Positions 20,186 to 30,383 of a DNA stretch of 64,000 nt are shown in pieces (position 1 is the first letter of the stretch; each line of letters opens with the position of its first letter). Position numbers and translations under genes: made by a program. Source of the stretch: Halorhodospira abdelmalekii (lineage in GTDB: Bacteria > Pseudomonadota > Gammaproteobacteria > Nitrococcales > Halorhodospiraceae); contig NZ_NRRN01000004.1 in NCBI RefSeq assembly GCF_016583625.1, positions 25,459-89,458 on the forward strand. The letters run 5' to 3'. The notes below the pieces were generated by a model. It did no database searches, was not told where the DNA came from, and saw nothing but the letters and a program-made list of their open reading frames with translations.

Positions 20186-20992
20186 TCAAGAGGGTGACGT
20201 AGCGGCGGCTGCAGCGTTGCTCAGGGCGACGAACTCGGCCACGCTGACGGTCTCGGCGCGGCGTCCCGGGTCGATGCCGGTCGCCTCCCAAAGCGGTCCT
20301 TCGGTCGCTTCGGGGAGGAGGCTGCGCAGACTGTTGCGCAGGGTCTTGCGCCGCCCGGCGAAGGCCGCGGCAACGATGCGCTCGAAGAGTGGTTCATCGG
20401 CCGCCGGGTGGGGCAGCGGCCGGTGCGGGGTGAGGCGCACGAAGCTCGACATCACCTTCGGCACCGGGAAGAAGGCCCCGGCCGGTACATTGAAACAGCG
20501 TGTGACCGCGCAACGATACTGCACCATAACCGACAGGCGGCCGCGCGTCTTGCCCCCCGGGGGGGCGACCATGCGGTCGACGACCTCGCGCTGCAGCAGC
20601 AGGTGCAGATCGGCAATCAGCTCACAGTTAGCGAGCAGGTGGAAGAGGATCGGGGTCGAGACGTTATACGGCAGGTTGCCGACCACCCGCAGTCGCTCCC
20701 CTGCCGGCGGCTGCAGGCTGGCTAGATCGAGCGTTAGGGCGTCGCCCTCGATCAGCCGCAGCGTCGGCGCGAAGCGCTCTGCCAACGCCGCGGCCAAGTC
20801 CCGGTCGATCTCGACGGCGTAGAGGGTGGCCACCCGTTCAAGCAGCGGCGCCGTCAAGGCGCCCTCGCCTGGCCCGATCTCGAGCAGGGTCTGATCGGAC
20901 CGGGGGGCGATGGCGGTGATCATCCGCTCGATCACCGCCGCATCGTGGAGGAAGTTCTGCCCGAAGCGCCGCCGCGGGTGGTGCGTTCTCAA
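20186..20992 (-). CDS. rsmA: 16S rRNA dimethyladenosine transferase RsmA/KsgA
   Basis: RsmA (268 aa) dimethylates the two adjacent adenosines near the 3' end of 16S rRNA with S-adenosylmethionine. [22 protein letters not shown] (SAM motif) and the catalytic NLPYNVSTP are all visible. The start is a TTG whose last two bases overlap the argH TGA (TTGA), with GGAG about 8 bases upstream, so it is translationally coupled to argH. In many relatives rsmA follows pdxA; here the two are separated and pdxA sits 7 kb away. A run of six C and seven G lies inside the gene near 20553-20565. Confidence 0.94.
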   Translation of the reverse strand: MRTHHPRRRFGQNFLHDAAVIERMITAIAPRSDQTLLEIGPGEGALTAPLLERVATLYAVEIDRDLAAALAERFAPTLRLIEGDALTLDLASLQPPAGERLRVVGNLPYNVSTPILFHLLANCELIADLHLLLQREVVDRMVAPPGGKTRGRLSVMVQYRCAVTRCFNVPAGAFFPVPKVMSSFVRLTPHRPLPHPAADEPLFERIVAAAFAGRRKTLRNSLRSLLPEATEGPLWEATGIDPGRRAETVSVAEFVALSNAAAAATSPS

Positions 20993-22395
20993 GTCGGCAA
21001 CTCCAGCCGAGCCCGCGCCTGAGCAACTTGATGGCGCACTTGTGCCGGGGCGGTGCCGCCGATGTGATCGCGGGCGGCGACCGAGCCCTCCAGTGTTAAG
21101 ACCGCGTAGACATCGTCGCCGATGGCGGTCGAGAAGCGCTGCAACTCCTCAAGCTCCAGGTCGGCCAGATCGCGCTCGCTCGCCGCGGCGTGGCGCACCG
21201 CTTGACCGACGATGGCGTGAGCATCGCGGAAGGCGACCCCCTGGCGAACCAAATAATCGGCCAGATCGGTCGCGGTGGCAAAGCCGGCGCGTGCCGCCTC
21301 GCGACAGCGCTCCCGCTTAACCGCCATCGCCGGGACCATATCGGCGAAGGCCGTCAACGCATCGCGCGTGGTATCGACCAGATCGAAAAGCGGCTCTTTA
21401 TCCTCTTGATTGTCGCGGTTGTAGGCCAGTGGCTGCCCCTTCATCAGGGTGATGAGCTGAACCAAGCTGCCCTGCACCCGCGCCGCCTTACCACGGACCA
21501 ACTCCGCGACGTCGGGGTTTTTCTTCTGCGGCATGATCGAGGAGCCGGTGCAGAAGCGATCTGGCAGATCGATAAAGTCGAACTGCTGCGAGGCCCAGAG
21601 AATCAGCTCCTCAGCCATGCGCGAAAGGTGCATCATCAAGGTGCTCGCCGCCGCAGCAAGCTCGATGGCGAAGTCGCGGTCACTGACCGAATCGAGCGAG
21701 TTGCGCGTCGGCGCGGTGAAGCCGAGCGCCTGCGCCGTCGCCTCGCGATCGATAGGGAACGAGGTGCCGGCGAGGGCGGCCGCGCCGAGGGGGCAGAAGT
21801 TCAACCGGGTGCGGCAGTCGCTCAGGCGGCCGGCGTCGCGTTCCAGCATCTCGTACCACGCCAACAGGTGGTGGCCCATGGTGACGGGCTGGGCGACCTG
21901 TAGATGGGTAAAGCCCGGCATGATGGTCTCGGCCTCGCGCTCGGCGAGATCGAGCAGGCCACGCTGAAAGCGCCGCAGCTCGGCGGTGATATCGTCGATC
22001 GCCGCGCGCAGAAAGAGCCGGATGTCGGTCGCGATCTGATCGTTGCGTGAGCGCGCGGTGTGGAGCTTTTTGCCGGCCTCGCCGATGCGCTCGGTGAGCC
22101 GCTGCTCGATGTTCATGTGGACATCTTCGAGCTGCGGCGACCATGGGAATGTGCCGTTTACGACCTCTTCGCGGATCTCGGCCAGGCCGGTGACGATGGC
22201 GTCGCGCTCGTGCGCGCTGAGCACACCACACTCGGCGAGCATGCGGGCGTGCGCGAGGGAGCCCTCAATGTCGTAGAGGGCTAGGCGGGCGTCGAAATCG
22301 ACCGAGGCGCTAAAGCGCTCGACGAAGGCGTCAGTCGGCTCGCTGAAGCGACCGGTCCAGAGTTGTTGTCCTTTGGGTGTGGCAGATTGGCTCAT
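20989..22395 (-). CDS. argH: Argininosuccinate lyase
   Basis: ArgH (468 aa) splits argininosuccinate into arginine and fumarate, the last step of arginine synthesis. [20 protein letters not shown] opens the protein and the fumarase-superfamily signature [12 protein letters not shown] lies near residue 283. It is divergent from hemC across 275 bp and overlaps rsmA by four bases, so the two form an argH-rsmA transcript. Confidence 0.96.
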   Translation of the reverse strand: MSQSATPKGQQLWTGRFSEPTDAFVERFSASVDFDARLALYDIEGSLAHARMLAECGVLSAHERDAIVTGLAEIREEVVNGTFPWSPQLEDVHMNIEQRLTERIGEAGKKLHTARSRNDQIATDIRLFLRAAIDDITAELRRFQRGLLDLAEREAETIMPGFTHLQVAQPVTMGHHLLAWYEMLERDAGRLSDCRTRLNFCPLGAAALAGTSFPIDREATAQALGFTAPTRNSLDSVSDRDFAIELAAAASTLMMHLSRMAEELILWASQQFDFIDLPDRFCTGSSIMPQKKNPDVAELVRGKAARVQGSLVQLITLMKGQPLAYNRDNQEDKEPLFDLVDTTRDALTAFADMVPAMAVKRERCREAARAGFATATDLADYLVRQGVAFRDAHAIVGQAVRHAAASERDLADLELEELQRFSTAIGDDVYAVLTLEGSVAARDHIGGTAPAQVRHQVAQARARLELPT

Positions 22396-22413
22396 AAAGT
22401 CAGTGCTCGATCT

Positions 22414-22492
22414 TTCGCAACGGTGTTCGCAACGGTTGGCAGCCTGCGCTGCAGGGGTTCAGAGTGCGAGAGTTTCGAGGCAAGGCGCCTCG
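22414..22492. repeat. 12-bp tandem duplication and small hairpin in the argH-hemC divergent gap
   Basis: TTCGCAACGGTG is present at 22414-22425 and nearly again at 22426-22437 (first 11 bases). A 6-bp stem CGAGGC/GCCTCG spans 22476-22492. This is where the promoters of both divergent genes must lie, but I see no clear hexamer pair. Confidence 0.6.
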
Positions 22493-22670
22493 GTTGCAAG
22501 CCTTGAAAGTGCTTCACGGATCGCCTTGCGGAGTGCACGCCCTCTGCCGTGGGGGAGAGTCACTACGGCGCGGCATTGGTCCGCGTCCGTGCGCCGCTCT
22601 TGCAACGGGACCGGGTTTGCGCCGACACTTTGCGTCTGACTCACAAGCCACTGGATGGATCGGAGCCACA

Positions 22671-23603
22671 ATGGCAACAAAACCCCTGCGTATTGCAACC
22701 CGTCGTTCTCAACTGGCGCTCTGGCAAGCCGAGCACATAGCTGCCGCACTGCGCGAGCTGCACCCCGGCCTGGAGGTCGAGCTGGTGCCGATGTCGACCC
22801 GCGGCGATGAGATCCTTGATCAGCCGCTGGCGCGCATTGGCGGTAAGGGGCTCTTTATGAAGGAGCTTGAAGACGGCATGCTGCGCGGCGATGCCGATCT
22901 CGCCGTGCACTCGATGAAGGATATCCCATGGCGCCTCCCCAGCGGCTTTACCCTCGCTGCGGTCTCGGAGCGCGCCGATCCGCGTGATGCTTTCGTCTCC
23001 AACAACTACAGCGCCTTAGCGGAGCTGCCCGAGGGGGCCCGGGTGGGCACGGCGAGCCTGCGTCGGCAGTGCCAGATCAAGGATCGTCGCCCCGATCTGC
23101 ACGTCGAAGTGTTGCGCGGCAACGTCCAGACGCGCCTCGGTAAGCTCGACGACGGCATCTACGATGCCATCATCCTCGCCGCTTCCGGGCTCGATCGCCT
23201 GGAGCTGAGTGCCCGCATCGCCGCCCGCTTGACGCCCGAGGAGAGTCTGCCGGCCGTCGGCCAAGGGGCCTTGGGTATCGAGTGTCGCAGCGACGATGAG
23301 CGCGTTGTCGAGCTGGTCCGCGGGCTTGAGGATCCGCAGACGCGGATCTGCATCGATGCCGAACGCGCGATGAATGCGCGTCTGGAGGGCAGCTGTCAGG
23401 TGCCGATCGGTGGGTACGCCGAATTGACCGGCGATGCCTTGTTGCTGCGCGGTTTGGTCGGAGCGCCCGACGGCAGCCAGGTCATTCGCGGCGAGATTCG
23501 CGGGGCGGCGGCTGAGGCCGCTCAGTTGGGCACCCAGCTCGGTGATGACCTGCTGAGTCGTGGGGCCGATCGGATTCTGCGGCAGTTGGCCGAGGAGCAA
23601 TGA
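22671..23603 (+). CDS. hemC: Porphobilinogen deaminase (hydroxymethylbilane synthase)
   Basis: HemC (310 aa) joins four porphobilinogen units into hydroxymethylbilane. [13 protein letters not shown] opens the protein, [12 protein letters not shown] follows near residue 57, and [13 protein letters not shown] near 238 contains the Cys that carries the dipyrromethane cofactor. The frame is open upstream to 22464, but the family N-terminus starts at the ATG at 22671, with GGAG about 8 bases before it. It overlaps hemD by four bases (ATGA). Confidence 0.96.
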   Translation: MATKPLRIATRRSQLALWQAEHIAAALRELHPGLEVELVPMSTRGDEILDQPLARIGGKGLFMKELEDGMLRGDADLAVHSMKDIPWRLPSGFTLAAVSERADPRDAFVSNNYSALAELPEGARVGTASLRRQCQIKDRRPDLHVEVLRGNVQTRLGKLDDGIYDAIILAASGLDRLELSARIAARLTPEESLPAVGQGALGIECRSDDERVVELVRGLEDPQTRICIDAERAMNARLEGSCQVPIGGYAELTGDALLLRGLVGAPDGSQVIRGEIRGAAAEAAQLGTQLGDDLLSRGADRILRQLAEEQ

Positions 23604-24397
23604 ACAGAGGCTCTTTGGAGGGGGTCGGGGTCGTCGTGACGCGGCCCGCTCAGCAGGCTGCGGCGCTGATCGGTGCCCTGGAGCGTGAGGGGGCCGCGGT
23701 GCTCCCTTTCCCCGCTCTCGAGATCGTCGCTGGGCCTGAGGATGAGGCGATGCAGCGAGCGGCCGCAGCGGCGGCGCAGGCCGACTGGCTGATCTTCGTC
23801 AGTCCCAATGCGGTCGCCCACGGCCTGCCGCGCGTCCGCGCAGCGGGCGGGCCGGCCCCGCAGGCGCGTATCGCTACCGTTGGCCAGGGGACGGCGCAGG
23901 CGCTTCGCCGCAGCGGGGTTGGCGAGGTATACTACCCCACCGGCGGGGCGACCAGCGAAGATTTGCTCCGTGAGACGCCGCTTGGCTGCATGGAGCAGAC
24001 CCGCGGAGCCCGGGTAGTGATTGTGCGGGGGCGTGGCGGTCGCCAGCATCTTGCCGATACACTGCGCAGACAAGGGGCCGAGGTCGAGTTTTTGGAAGTC
24101 TATCGGCGCAACTGTCCTGCTACCGAGCCGCGACCGCTGCTTGAGGCCGCTGCGGCGGGGCAGATCCAGGTCGCCCTGATCACCAGTGGCGAAGTGTTGG
24201 AGAATTTCCTTAAACTGATCGGCGAACGCGGTCGAGAGTGGTTTAGGCGAGCCAGTGCCGTAGTCATCGGTGAGCGCGTAGCTGCTTTGGCCGCGCCGCA
24301 CGTAGGCCACGTCGAGGTGACTGCGACTGCAGCCGAAGACGAGCTGATCGCGGCTGCAGCAAGGGCGGCCGCGGCCGTTAAAGAGATCCAGGAGTAG
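23600..24397 (+). CDS. hemD: Uroporphyrinogen-III synthase
   Basis: HemD (265 aa) cyclises hydroxymethylbilane with inversion of ring D. The family is poorly conserved, but [29 protein letters not shown] and [12 protein letters not shown] are recognisable, and the position directly behind hemC (ATGA overlap) and before hemX is the standard gammaproteobacterial order. The stop is six bases before the hemX ATG. Confidence 0.92.
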   Translation: MNRGSLEGVGVVVTRPAQQAAALIGALEREGAAVLPFPALEIVAGPEDEAMQRAAAAAAQADWLIFVSPNAVAHGLPRVRAAGGPAPQARIATVGQGTAQALRRSGVGEVYYPTGGATSEDLLRETPLGCMEQTRGARVVIVRGRGGRQHLADTLRRQGAEVEFLEVYRRNCPATEPRPLLEAAAAGQIQVALITSGEVLENFLKLIGERGREWFRRASAVVIGERVAALAAPHVGHVEVTATAAEDELIAAAARAAAAVKEIQE

Positions 24398-24403
24398 CGA
24401 CTA

Positions 24404-26380
24404 ATGAACGATGCGAACCGCCCGCAGCATTCGAGCGGTCATCCTGAACATCAGGATCCGCGCTACGCCGGCCATCCATCCAACCCGCAGCACTCCAGTT
24501 CGCCGGGCGGCGCGGACGCGGGTAACGCGCCTGGGCAGGCGGCAGCAGCCGGTGCTGCCCAAGCGGGGGTGCAGCCGGGAAGCGGTAGTGCCCAGGGCGG
24601 TACCGGTCCAGAAAACACCCCAGAAAACACCCCAGAAACCACCCCAGCCCCGGCGGCCGACGCAGCGCAGACGGCCCCGGCGGGGAGTTCCGGCAGCGCT
24701 TCGGGGAGCGCCGGGGCGGCTGCGAGCAGTGCTGCTACGGGGAGTGCTGCTACGGGGGGGAGTGGCAGCGGGAGTAGTGGCAGCGGCGGTTCGGGCGGCG
24801 GATCGAGCCGCGGCGGCCCCCGGCAACAACCGCAGCCACGCAGCCGAGCCAATCTGTGGCTTTTCAATCTGCTGCTCGCCGGCGCGGTAGGTGGCATGGG
24901 TTGGTACGCCTACAACGAGTTCTACCTCGACGAGTTCGCCGACCTGCAGGAGCGCGTTGCGGCCCTCGATACCGAGACCTTGGCCGAAGAGCTGGCCGCG
25001 CAGCAAGAAGAGGTGCTCAGCGAGTGGCAAGAGCGCGCTGCAGCGGTGGAAGAGAAACTGGAGCGGAGCGAGGCGCAGGCTGAGCAGGTCAGCGAGCTGG
25101 CCGAGAAGATCGCAGCGCTGGAGGCCTCACTGGCCGATGTCGATGCGCTCGATGAGATCCGTGCTCTGCGTGATGAGTTCGATACCGAGATGCTGGGGCG
25201 GATCGAGGAGGCGCTGGCCGAGATCGAGAAACTTGAGGATCTGGAGGGGATCGACAGTCGAGTGGCTACACTCGAGACGCAGCTCGCCGACCTTGAGGAA
25301 CAGTTGGCGAACTTGGAGATGCCCGAAGGGGGCGTCGATGAGGGAATGTTCGAAGAGCGTTTTGCCGAACTCGAAGCGCGCATTGAGGCCCTTGGCGAAC
25401 TCGACGATATGGGCGACGATGCAGCGGCGCGTTTCGCCGAACTCGAGGAGAGGCTTGCTGCTTTCGGTGACCTAGAGGGGCAGGTTGCCGAGTTGCAGGC
25501 ACTCGATGAGCGAGTGACCGAGCTGGCCGAGCGGGTGGACGACAGTACAGCTCTCGAGGAGCGGCTTGATGAAAAGCTCGAGGCACGCATGGGCGAGTTC
25601 GAGGAGACGCTGCGGGGGCGTGTGGCCGAACTCGAAGAACAGTTGCAGGGGCGCATCGCTGAGCTGACCGAGCAGATCGGACGACTCGATACCTTGAGCC
25701 CAGAGGATGCCGAGGGCTGGATTCGCGCCGAGGCGCGGCACTTGACGCAGATCGCTCAACAACGCCTGCGCTACCACCAGGATAAGAAAGGGGCGCTGGA
25801 TGCCTTAACGCGCGCCGATGCGCTCTTCACTGAGCTCGGCGGCGCTGCGGTCGAGCAGCGCGAGGCGCTTGCTGCCGCCCTTGATGAGTTGATCGCTTAT
25901 TCACCGCCCGATCTAGGGCCTCTGCGCGAGCGTCTGCTGCAGCAGATTGAGCGGGTTGATGGGCTTGCGGTGCGTGGCAAGCTAGAGCGGCAGCTGGGCG
26001 AGGAGATGCCGCAGATCGACGATGAAGGACAGCGGGGCTACGAGCGGGCGTGGCTGCGCATGCGCGAGGGGCTCGGTTCCCTGATCCAGGTCCACCGCGA
26101 GGACGACTTCGAGCCGTTCATTCCCGCCGAGCAGCGCTACTTCATTCGTGAGAATTTGCGTATGCAGCTGGAGAGTGCACTGTACGCACTTGGGCGCGCC
26201 GATGAAGGGATGTTCCGACACAGCATCGAGCGGGCGGAGGCTTGGCTCGAACGTTACTTCGATGGTGGCGATAGCGACGTTGCCGAGACCCTGCAGGAGC
26301 TGCGGGACATGGTGGACGAGCCGATCAAGCGCGATCCGCCGGATATCGAACCACTCCTTGAGCCAGTGAAGTCGTTCTGA
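24404..26380 (+). CDS. hemX: HemX-family inner-membrane coiled-coil protein
   Basis: HemX (658 aa) is encoded with hemCD and hemY; its biochemical role is unsettled despite the name uroporphyrinogen methyltransferase. About 145 N-terminal residues are low-complexity Gly/Ser/Ala/Pro and built partly from DNA tandem repeats. One transmembrane helix follows (about residues 149-167), then a long acidic Glu/Ala/Leu coiled coil (about 175-430) and a C-terminal domain with QIAQQRLRYHQDKKGALDAL. E. coli HemX is 393 aa, so both the N-terminal tract and the coiled coil are longer here. Confidence 0.85.
   Translation: MNDANRPQHSSGHPEHQDPRYAGHPSNPQHSSSPGGADAGNAPGQAAAAGAAQAGVQPGSGSAQGGTGPENTPENTPETTPAPAADAAQTAPAGSSGSASGSAGAAASSAATGSAATGGSGSGSSGSGGSGGGSSRGGPRQQPQPRSRANLWLFNLLLAGAVGGMGWYAYNEFYLDEFADLQERVAALDTETLAEELAAQQEEVLSEWQERAAAVEEKLERSEAQAEQVSELAEKIAALEASLADVDALDEIRALRDEFDTEMLGRIEEALAEIEKLEDLEGIDSRVATLETQLADLEEQLANLEMPEGGVDEGMFEERFAELEARIEALGELDDMGDDAAARFAELEERLAAFGDLEGQVAELQALDERVTELAERVDDSTALEERLDEKLEARMGEFEETLRGRVAELEEQLQGRIAELTEQIGRLDTLSPEDAEGWIRAEARHLTQIAQQRLRYHQDKKGALDALTRADALFTELGGAAVEQREALAAALDELIAYSPPDLGPLRERLLQQIERVDGLAVRGKLERQLGEEMPQIDDEGQRGYERAWLRMREGLGSLIQVHREDDFEPFIPAEQRYFIRENLRMQLESALYALGRADEGMFRHSIERAEAWLERYFDGGDSDVAETLQELRDMVDEPIKRDPPDIEPLLEPVKSF
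24610..24757. repeat. Tandem repeats inside the hemX N-terminal coding region
   Basis: AGAAAACACCCC occurs three times (24610-24645, third copy with one change), giving PENT-PENT-PETT. A 15-bp unit, AGTGCTGCTACGGGG, is perfectly duplicated at 24728-24742 and 24743-24757. Both unit lengths are multiples of three, so the frame is kept. Confidence 0.9.
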
Positions 26381-26382
26381 TC

Positions 26383-27741
26383 ATGCGCCGTCTATTCATC
26401 TATCTACTGATCCTGGCCGCCGCCGTCGTTGCGGCGCTCTTTTTCAACCAACATCACGGGGAGGTGCGAATCCTCCTCGATGATCGGGTGGTCGTAGTCA
26501 ACCTGCTGTTAACGGTGCTGCTGCTCGTTTTTTCGGTTCTGTTGCTCTACTTCATCGTCTCTGCGACGGCCCGTATGCTCGCGGTGCCGACGCGGTTGCG
26601 GGATTGGCAGGGGCGACGACGGCAGGAGAGTGCACGATGTGAGCTGACCGGCGGCCTGCTGCGTTTCGCCGAAGGCGATTTTGACGGTGCCGAGCAGCAG
26701 CTGATCCGCAGCGCTCGACGCAGTGACGCGCCTTTGGTCAACTACTTGACCGCCGCCATCGCTGCACAACGGCGCGGCGATCAGGAGGCGCGAGATGAGT
26801 ACCTGAATGCGGCTGAACGCAGTGGTCTGGGGACGCCGACGGCGGTTCAGCTCCTGCAGGCGCAGCTGCAGATAGAGAGCGGTCAGTGGGAGGAGGCTCA
26901 AGCCACCGTAGCTTCGATATTGGAGTTTAACCCGAAGCAGGGGCGCGCTCTTGATCTTATGGTCCAGTGCTGCCGCATGCTGAGCGACTGGGAACGTCTT
27001 GAGCCGTTGCTGGGGCGTGTCGAGCGCTACGCCTCGCTGCCGAAGGAGGAGTTGCGGGAGGTACAGGCCTGGATTGCCCGAGAGCGTTTGGCGAACTCGG
27101 CGATCGTCGGCCGCGAGGCCCTGGATCGCAACTGGCATGAGCTTAGCCGTGCGGCGCGTCGCGAGCCGGGTGTAATCGGTGCGTATGCCGAGGGCTTAGC
27201 CCGCAACGGCGATGTACAGGCCGCCGAGGAGCTGATTCGCAAACAACTACAAAAGGTCTGGGATGACCATTTGTTGAAGCTCTATGCACGTCTGCCTGGG
27301 AGCGGCCGGGTCGCTGAGCGTCTGGCGCAGGTCGAGGCGTGGTTGGAGACTCGCTATGACGATGCCCAACTGCTCTATGTGGCCGGAGCTTTGGCCTTGC
27401 GCGCGGGCCAGCTCGATAAGGCACGTGAGCACCTGACGAAGGCCGCCGAGCGTGCCGCCGATCCGCAGCATCTGCGGGCGCTGGCGATGGTACAGGAGCA
27501 GTCCGGGCAACTCGATGCGGCACGGGCGACCTACCGTGAGGCGATGGATTTGCTCCATACCGAAGACCCGCTGCCCGAATTGCTTGGTCTTCCTGGGCCT
27601 GCCGCTGTAGCGGAGTCAGCGGGAGGAGAGGAGCAGTCGCAGGAAGGGAGCACCGGGGAGGCGGACGCGGAGAGCACCACCGGCAGCGCCCAAACCGATC
27701 CAGGGCGTTGGGGCGATCAGCAGTCGCGGCGGGGGTCTTGA
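26383..27741 (+). CDS. hemY: HemY-family inner-membrane TPR protein
   Basis: HemY (452 aa) is the usual partner of HemX. Two hydrophobic segments at the N-terminus (about residues 4-20 and 40-62) anchor it in the inner membrane. The rest is helical repeats of TPR type, such as GDFDGAEQQLIRSA and AGQLDKAREHLTKAAE. It is not the protoporphyrinogen oxidase that shares this name in Gram-positive bacteria. It starts two bases after the hemX stop. The last 50 residues are acidic and Gly/Ser-rich. Confidence 0.88.
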   Translation: MRRLFIYLLILAAAVVAALFFNQHHGEVRILLDDRVVVVNLLLTVLLLVFSVLLLYFIVSATARMLAVPTRLRDWQGRRRQESARCELTGGLLRFAEGDFDGAEQQLIRSARRSDAPLVNYLTAAIAAQRRGDQEARDEYLNAAERSGLGTPTAVQLLQAQLQIESGQWEEAQATVASILEFNPKQGRALDLMVQCCRMLSDWERLEPLLGRVERYASLPKEELREVQAWIARERLANSAIVGREALDRNWHELSRAARREPGVIGAYAEGLARNGDVQAAEELIRKQLQKVWDDHLLKLYARLPGSGRVAERLAQVEAWLETRYDDAQLLYVAGALALRAGQLDKAREHLTKAAERAADPQHLRALAMVQEQSGQLDAARATYREAMDLLHTEDPLPELLGLPGPAAVAESAGGEEQSQEGSTGEADAESTTGSAQTDPGRWGDQQSRRGS

Positions 27742-27849
27742 GGGGGAGGCTTGAGCCAGCCGCTGAGTGAGTGTTGAGCGAGCTCCGGGCGCGGCCCATG
27801 CTCCGCGTTCCACGGAATACGGCCTAGCCCTAGTCGCTCCACCCAGTTG

Positions 27850-27865
27850 CAGTAGCCCAGTAGCC
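27850..27865. repeat. 8-bp tandem duplication at the hemY-pdxA convergence
   Basis: CAGTAGCC occurs at 27850-27857 and 27858-27865, directly abutting the pdxA stop. No hairpin with a T-tract is visible between these two convergent genes. Confidence 0.8.
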
Positions 27866-28957
27866 CTAGGTGGTGTCGGGCGGCGGGCAGCGGTGCTGGC
27901 GGCGAAGTGCCAACTCTGCGGCTAGGTCGATGGCCGCTTGCAGGCTGCCGGCTTCGGCCTGCCCGCTGCCAGCCAAGGCTAACGCAGTGCCGTGGTCGAC
28001 CGAGGTGCGGACGATGGGCAGTCCCAGGGTGACATTGACTGCTCGACCGAAGCCGACGTGTTTGAGTACGGGTAGGCCCTGGTCGTGGTACATGGTCAGA
28101 ACGGCGTCGGTCCCGGCGAGTGCTGCGGGGGTAAAGACGGTATCGGCCGGAACCGGTCCGGTCAGGTTCATGCCCGCTTGCCGCAACCGCTCAAGGATCG
28201 GGGTAATCACTTCGATCTCTTCGCGGCCGAGATGACCGTTCTCACCGGCGTGCGGATTAAGGCCGGTGACGACGATGCGCGGAGCCGCAATGGCAAACTT
28301 GTCGACTAGGTCGTGATGCAGCGTGGTAACCACGCACTCCAGGCGCTCTGGGGTGAGCGCAGCCGGTACTTCGGCGAGTGGCAGATGGGTGGTGGCGAGC
28401 GCTACGCGCAGCCCACCGGCGACAAGCATCATGACCGGAGTGGGGGTGCCGGTTAGCTCGGCGATCAGTTCGGTATGGCCGGAGAAAGCAATACCCGCCT
28501 CGTTGATCACCCCCTTGTGCACCGGTGCGGTCACGACGGCGTCGACCGTGTTCTCTAGACAGAGATAGACAGCGCGGCGTAGGCTGGCCGTCACCGCATG
28601 GGCATTGCCCGGTTCAAGGCGGCCAGCCTGTACCGGGTGTGGAAATGCGACGGGATCGACGGCCAAGCGCCCGGCCTCGGGGCAACGGCGGGGTTGCGCC
28701 GGGTCCCAGGCAGTGATCCGGAGGCGCTGCCGCCCCAGCTCCTCATCCCCTCCCTGATCTTCCCGATCGTGACTTGGCCGCTCTCTTTGTTGCGGAGTGG
28801 AGTGGTGGTCGCCGGGTTGGCGCGCGCGCAGGAGCTCCGGGTCGCCGATTGCGATCAGTTCAGCGCGCTGCCTATTCATCGCCACTTCGGCGACGAGCTC
28901 GTAGCCGATGCCGGCTGGTTCGCCGCAGGTGACCGCAATACGTAACGGTTCGCTCAT
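27866..28957 (-). CDS. pdxA: 4-hydroxythreonine-4-phosphate dehydrogenase
   Basis: PdxA (363 aa) oxidises 4-phosphohydroxy-L-threonine in pyridoxal phosphate synthesis. TCGEPAGIGYELV opens the protein. The metal ligands lie in FSGHTELIAEL, NPHAGENGHLG and YHDQGLPVLKH. The family is normally about 330 aa; here a very hydrophilic insertion of roughly 27-30 residues (about 48-78) lies between the first Rossmann elements. The ATG at 28957 overlaps the surA stop (ATGA); the frame is open upstream to 29017 but without family similarity. The surA-pdxA order is standard. Confidence 0.93.
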   Translation of the reverse strand: MSEPLRIAVTCGEPAGIGYELVAEVAMNRQRAELIAIGDPELLRARQPGDHHSTPQQRERPSHDREDQGGDEELGRQRLRITAWDPAQPRRCPEAGRLAVDPVAFPHPVQAGRLEPGNAHAVTASLRRAVYLCLENTVDAVVTAPVHKGVINEAGIAFSGHTELIAELTGTPTPVMMLVAGGLRVALATTHLPLAEVPAALTPERLECVVTTLHHDLVDKFAIAAPRIVVTGLNPHAGENGHLGREEIEVITPILERLRQAGMNLTGPVPADTVFTPAALAGTDAVLTMYHDQGLPVLKHVGFGRAVNVTLGLPIVRTSVDHGTALALAGSGQAEAGSLQAAIDLAAELALRRQHRCPPPDTT

Positions 28958-30270
28958 CGTCCTGCTCCTTCCAGGCGGTAATCCACGTAGGCCTCTTCGC
29001 GCAGCTGCCGCTGCCACTGCTCCAGGGTCTCCATGCTCTTGCGCTCGTAAATCTGCTGCGCGATGCGCTCACGGCGCTGCTCATCGGTGACATCGCGCTC
29101 ACGTCGCTCTTCGACCCTGACGATATGCCAGCCAAACTGGCTGCGGAATGGTTCGCTGAGTTCACCCGGCTCCAGTCGGTCGAGCTGCGCCTGAAAGGCT
29201 GGAACCAGTTGTCCGTGCGTAGTCCAGCCCAGATCGCCGCCGTCGGCGGCACTGCCTGGGTCGTCCGAGTGGAGGCGCGCGAGGTATTCAAAGCTCTCGC
29301 CCTCTCGGATGCGGGCTAAAAAGCTCTGTAGGCGCTGCTCGGCATCATGCTCACTGACCCCCTCTTCAGGACGCAGCAAGATATGACGCGCCCGCGTCTC
29401 CTCAACGATCTGTGCATCTTCGCGCCGCTTATCGAGCAGTTTGACGATATGGAAGCCGTCGGCGGCTTGAACGACCTCGCTGATCTCGCCGCGTTCCAGC
29501 TCGGAGGCGACTTCGGCCAGTGCCCGTGGCAGCTGACCGGGGAGTCTCCAGCCGAGCACACCACCCTCTTCGGCGCTGGCGGCATCGGAAAAGGTCGCGG
29601 CGAGTGCGTGAAAGTCACCATCTTCCTGAAGGAGCTGCGCACGGAGCGCGGCGGCGCGCTCTCGAGCCTCCTGCAACTGGGTGCTTGAGGCGCCCTCTGG
29701 TGTGCCAATGCGGATGTGGGCCACCCGGTACTCCATGCTGTCTTGAGCGGTCGCGGCCGCAAGAGCCTCCTCAATCTCGCGTGGGCTGACTTCGACCTCC
29801 TGCTGCACCATCGCCTGGTGGAGGCGCGTGATCGTGATCTCTTGGCGTAGTTCTTCGCGAAACTCGCTAAAATCCATCCCCTGTTGAGCAAGGGCGATGC
29901 GGAGTTGGCCGAGCGTTAAATTGTTCTGAGCGGCGATGCGTTGCACGGCAGCATCGAGCGTAGCGTCATCAACCCGCACCCCGACGCGCTCGGCGTGCGC
30001 TAGCTGCAGTCGTTGCATAATCAAGCGCTCTAGCACTTGGGGGCGCAGCTGCTCGCTCGGGGGTAGCGTCTGCCCGCGCTGGAACAGTTCGTGACGGATC
30101 GCCTGCAATTCGCGCTCTAGCTCGGAGGCTAGCACGACCTCCTGTTCAGCAACAGCCACGATGCGGTCGAGGCGGTCCGCCGCCCAACTGTGGGGGGGCA
30201 CGGTGATCGCGCTAAGGGTGATCGCGATAAGAGAGAGCGTGAACGAGAGTCGCAGAGTCAGCAATTTCAT
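28954..30270 (-). CDS. surA: Periplasmic peptidyl-prolyl isomerase/chaperone SurA
   Basis: SurA (438 aa) is the periplasmic chaperone that escorts outer-membrane proteins, LptD among them, to the BAM complex. It has a signal peptide (cleavage near SWAAD, residue 31), an N-terminal chaperone region beginning DRIVAVAEQEVVLASEL, and two parvulin domains starting near residues 180 and 290 (VAHIRIGTP, ARHILLRPEEG). It follows lptD on the same strand with a 113-bp gap and overlaps pdxA by four bases. Confidence 0.95.
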   Translation of the reverse strand: MKLLTLRLSFTLSLIAITLSAITVPPHSWAADRLDRIVAVAEQEVVLASELERELQAIRHELFQRGQTLPPSEQLRPQVLERLIMQRLQLAHAERVGVRVDDATLDAAVQRIAAQNNLTLGQLRIALAQQGMDFSEFREELRQEITITRLHQAMVQQEVEVSPREIEEALAAATAQDSMEYRVAHIRIGTPEGASSTQLQEARERAAALRAQLLQEDGDFHALAATFSDAASAEEGGVLGWRLPGQLPRALAEVASELERGEISEVVQAADGFHIVKLLDKRREDAQIVEETRARHILLRPEEGVSEHDAEQRLQSFLARIREGESFEYLARLHSDDPGSAADGGDLGWTTHGQLVPAFQAQLDRLEPGELSEPFRSQFGWHIVRVEERRERDVTDEQRRERIAQQIYERKSMETLEQWQRQLREEAYVDYRLEGAGR

Positions 30271-30291
30271 GGTTTTCAGCGTTCCAAATGG

Positions 30292-30318
30292 CTTGGCGGT
30301 CTTGGCGGTCTTGGCGGC
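30292..30318. repeat. 9-bp tandem repeat between lptD and surA
   Basis: CTTGGCGGT occurs at 30292-30300 and 30301-30309, and CTTGGCGGC at 30310-30318. It lies in the lptD-surA gap, about 20 bp upstream of the surA start. Confidence 0.9.
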
Positions 30319-30383
30319 GGCGCACTAGTGGCTGCACGGTCTGTTTGCCACGTCTATGATGCCATGGGGTTGGCCCCGAGGGC

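Noticed and set aside
24404..24840. Misassembly or frameshift at the start of hemX
   Set aside because: The frame stays open across repeats whose lengths are multiples of three and leads directly to the membrane helix.
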